A stretch of DNA of 64,000 bases, from assembly GCA_037013685.1 (NCBI GenBank), contig CM072919.1:53500116-53564115 (forward strand), given 5' to 3'. Made by a program: the position numbers and the translations under genes. The stretch's first letter is position 1. Each line of letters opens with the position of its first letter. Source of the stretch: Acridotheres tristis (lineage: Eukaryota > Chordata > Aves > Passeriformes > Sturnidae). Below, piece after piece: positions 61,636 through 64,000 of this stretch. Below the pieces are notes generated by a model that was not told the origin of the DNA, did not search any database, and worked only from the letters and a program-made list of their open reading frames with translations.

Positions 61636-62552
61636 GAGAGAAACAAATATGTAGAGCCAAAGAATGGATAAAGATATTGAGTCTTCCATTAGTAAATTTT
61701 CAGATGACACTAGGCTGGGAGCATGTGCTGATCTCTTGGAAAGTAGGAGGGCTCTGCAGAGAGACCTGGAATGGTTGGATGGATGGGCAGGGTCCAGTGG
61801 GATGAAGTTTAATAAGTCCAGGTGCTGAGTCCTGCATTTTGGCCACAATAACCCCCCTGCAGCGTTACAGGCTGGGGCTGGTGTGGCTGGACAGTGCCCA
61901 GGCAGAAAGGGACCTGGGGGTGCTGGCCCACAGCCAGCTGAGCATGAGCCAGCAGTGTGCCCTGGTGGCCAAGAAGGCCACTGGCATCCTGGCCTGTGTC
62001 AGGAGCAGGGAGATCATTCTTCCCCTGTACTCAGCACTGGTGAGGTCACACCCTGAGTGCTGTGTCCAGTTCTGGCCCCTCAGTTTAGGAAGGACCTTGA
62101 GACACTTGAGTGTGTCCAGAGGAGACAACGAGGCTGGTGAGGGGTTTGGAACAGAAGCCCTGTGAGGAGCAGCTGAGAGAGCTGGGGTTGTTTAGCCTGG
62201 AGAAAAGGAGACTCAGAGGTGACCTTATCACTCTCTACAACTCCCTGAAAGGTGGTTGTGGTCAGGTGGGGTTGGTCTCTTTCTCCAGTAGGAACTGACA
62301 GAACCAGAGGACACAGTCTCAAACTGTGCCAAGAGAAATATAGCTTTGATATTAAGAAAAAGGTTTTTACTGAAAGAGTGATCAAGTACTGGAATTGTCT
62401 GCCTGGGGAAGTGGTGGAGTCACCATCCCTGGATGTGTTTAAAAAGGACTGGATGTGACACTCAGTGCCATGATTTAGTTGAGGTGTTGAGTGGTTTGGA
62501 CTTGATGATCTTGAAGGTCTCTTCCAACCTAGTGATTCTGTCATTCTGTGTG
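61636..62552 (+). mobile_element. CR1 LINE, 5'-truncated 0.9 kb copy with octamer tail
   Basis: Plus-strand CR1 running from the RT palm to the 3' end. The sequence at 61697-61708 reads FSDD, the position of the F/YxDD catalytic box, here with Ser for the usual Ala. DNA then follows the conserved ORF2 order with frameshifts: GPGGAG / DLGVLA (61911), [13 protein letters not shown] (61958 on), [24 protein letters not shown] (62295), then WNCLPGEVVESPSLDVFKKD (about 62390-62450). The 3' UTR has TTGATGATCTTGAAGGTCTC, and the element ends ATTCTGTC-ATTCTGTG at 62535-62550. Its left edge starts within a few bases of the LTR at 61629, so the LTR may have inserted into or beside it. It is the best-preserved CR1 in the window but cannot be active. 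Confidence 0.92.
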
Positions 62553-64000
62553 AAAGAATGTTATGAAAATGAGATGAGGTATTCCCAGAAGTAAATCTTG
62601 GAACTCATTTTATGAACAAATTTTGCAGGGATATCTCTGCAAATACAAGAATCACAGCACTGCAGTGATGGATCATTGTGTCTTAATGTGACACTGCAAA
62701 TTAATTCCCTGTCCCTAGTGCTAAATCCTAACCATCAACCAGTAGGACAGATAGATGAGTACTATTGTGAAACACACTCAGCAGAAACCCAGCTGATAAG
62801 AAACCAAAATCTATTAGGATAGGCTGTCAAGAAACCACAGATGCAGAGAAAACACTTTACAATGACAACCTGCTGTCATCACAAGACTAGCACCCATTGC
62901 ATCACCCATATCTCCTGCACAGAAGGTGGAAATACAGGGAAAATAAATTAACTCACAAATAAAGAAGGTGAGGGAGTGGTGAGTGTGCACTAAGAAATAT
63001 GTCTTTGGAACATTTTGCATTATTTGACTGATAACCTCAGACATAAGGAGCCCAAATAAAATGCTAATGAAGTTAGAAGACCATAGATATTGTAGTAAAT
63101 TTTGCTATCTCAAATAAATGTGGCTAAAGGCTGTTATGATGGACAGCTTCCTGAAAGAGGAGGCAGGAGATAATACATGTGGTAACATGAAAACTCTCTT
63201 CAGAGGAAGTGCTTAACAAGATAGACTATGTGGGAAATAGACTAAAGACTGAATGTTGCATTTTCTTGGCTTCCTCTCTTTCTTTATTATAGATTGCAGA
63301 AAATGGAGAATGCTGTTCCCACTGAGGCCAACCAATCTCCTGAGATCTCTCGAGGCACTTGATGGAACATTTGTAGTACAGATTGCTTGTGTTGAGGTTA
63401 AAAGTTAAACAAAATTCTGACTTTAAACACATACCGGAAAGTATGCTTGGGCAAACCAGAATCCTCGGGGCTAACTGCTGAGTCAAATGATTAAGGTTCT
63501 GCTTGGAACAGTTCATAAAACAATTCCCAGTTTGTGTCTGACAAACTTCCTTTGTCACCTGCGGGTTTTGTTAGTTACCTTCTACCCTTCCAAGAACAAA
63601 CCTGTACTTTCTGCTTGTCATCATTAAGTGAAATGAAAAGCTTTTGTTAACCACTTTGAGTTGTTTGACTGTGATAAAATAGTTTTGATTAGGGACTGTT
63701 TTATGTTACTTTCCAGAGTTTGTTTTTCCTTTTAAAGGTAATATGAAACCATAGGTTAGATTTAAAGTTTTCTTAAGTAGTCTGTCCACAAGTAATAGAT
63801 ACTTTAGTGAAGAAAAGAGTAGCTGTCTTCACTTGCATTATACTTGCTGTTTATCTTCTTCATAACATGCAATGCATTTTATCTGCTGTTTCCAATACCA
63901 TCAGCAGTCACAACTTGCCCTTGACCTCTTTAAGATAAGTACACGCTCTTAACGTGAGCTTCATAATTCTCTATGGAACAAAAGAGCTGAACTACCTCCT
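62553..64000. other. unassigned A+T-rich DNA
   Basis: Nothing recognisable after the CR1 tail. The 110-codon minus-strand frame at 63226-63558 lacks known motifs. Confidence 0.45.

Noticed and set aside
1..64000. CRISPR arrays, bacterial operons, phage or plasmid modules
   Set aside because: No regularly spaced repeats with spacers, no ribosome binding sites or packed genes. Repeat content indicates a bird genome.
1..64000. tRNA, rRNA or spliceosomal RNA genes
   Set aside because: No cloverleaf box A/B pair or recognisable small RNA sequence was seen on either strand by eye; a covariance-model scan would be decisive.

Overview
The window looks like vertebrate, and specifically bird, nuclear DNA. 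The evidence is seven fragments of CR1 non-LTR retrotransposons, among them 3' ends carrying the CR1-type ATTCTRTG octamer tail, together with solitary LTRs whose sequence resembles avian endogenous-retrovirus LTRs (ERVL-like where a family could be suggested). Long A+T-rich single-copy stretches with short simple repeats lie between them. The bird assignment rests on recognising these repeat families by eye; no species is claimed. Nothing prokaryotic is present: no dense gene packing, no CRISPR array, no operon.

I find no host protein-coding gene, rRNA or tRNA that I can support. The longest open frames (about 100-200 codons) fall in LTRs, in a CT-rich low-complexity tract, or in single-copy DNA without recognisable domains, and are best read as chance frames. 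The window is most simply an intergenic or large intronic segment. Short exons cannot be excluded by eye.

Layout. 1-1.4 kb: unassigned. 1.4-3.4 kb: a decayed CR1 on the minus strand that keeps the family's domain order (esterase-like ORF1, endonuclease start, RT start, RT end, 3' UTR) but has lost two internal blocks, followed by a three-copy 31-32 bp repeat. 3.6-12.1 kb: unassigned. 12.15-12.5 kb: plus-strand CR1 RT fragment. 13-17 kb: AT and AAAACC-type simple repeats. 23.5-24.3 kb: two old CR1 relics on opposite strands. 26.7-27.3 kb: a complete solo LTR on the minus strand with a perfect 5 bp target duplication (CTGTG). 27.4 kb: CR1 3' tail. 29.7 and 31.8 kb: two direct copies of an unidentified sequence of about 200 bp. 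37.1-37.5 kb: CR1 3' end on the minus strand. 40.5-41.5 kb: an LTR of about 1 kb on the plus strand. 51.5 kb: a 240 bp polypyrimidine tract. 54.8 kb: a 235 bp G/T-only tract. 60.4-62.55 kb: a cluster of two minus-strand LTRs, the first with a perfect 5 bp duplication (GGGGA), followed directly by a plus-strand CR1 that ends in its octamer tail.

The features do not form a working gene system; the window records retrotransposon insertion and decay. The items most worth following up are the unidentified duplicated sequence, the two solo LTRs with target duplications and intact TATA/poly(A) signals, the esterase-domain relic of CR1 ORF1, and the strand-asymmetric low-complexity tracts. I did not find evidence of a new biological system.
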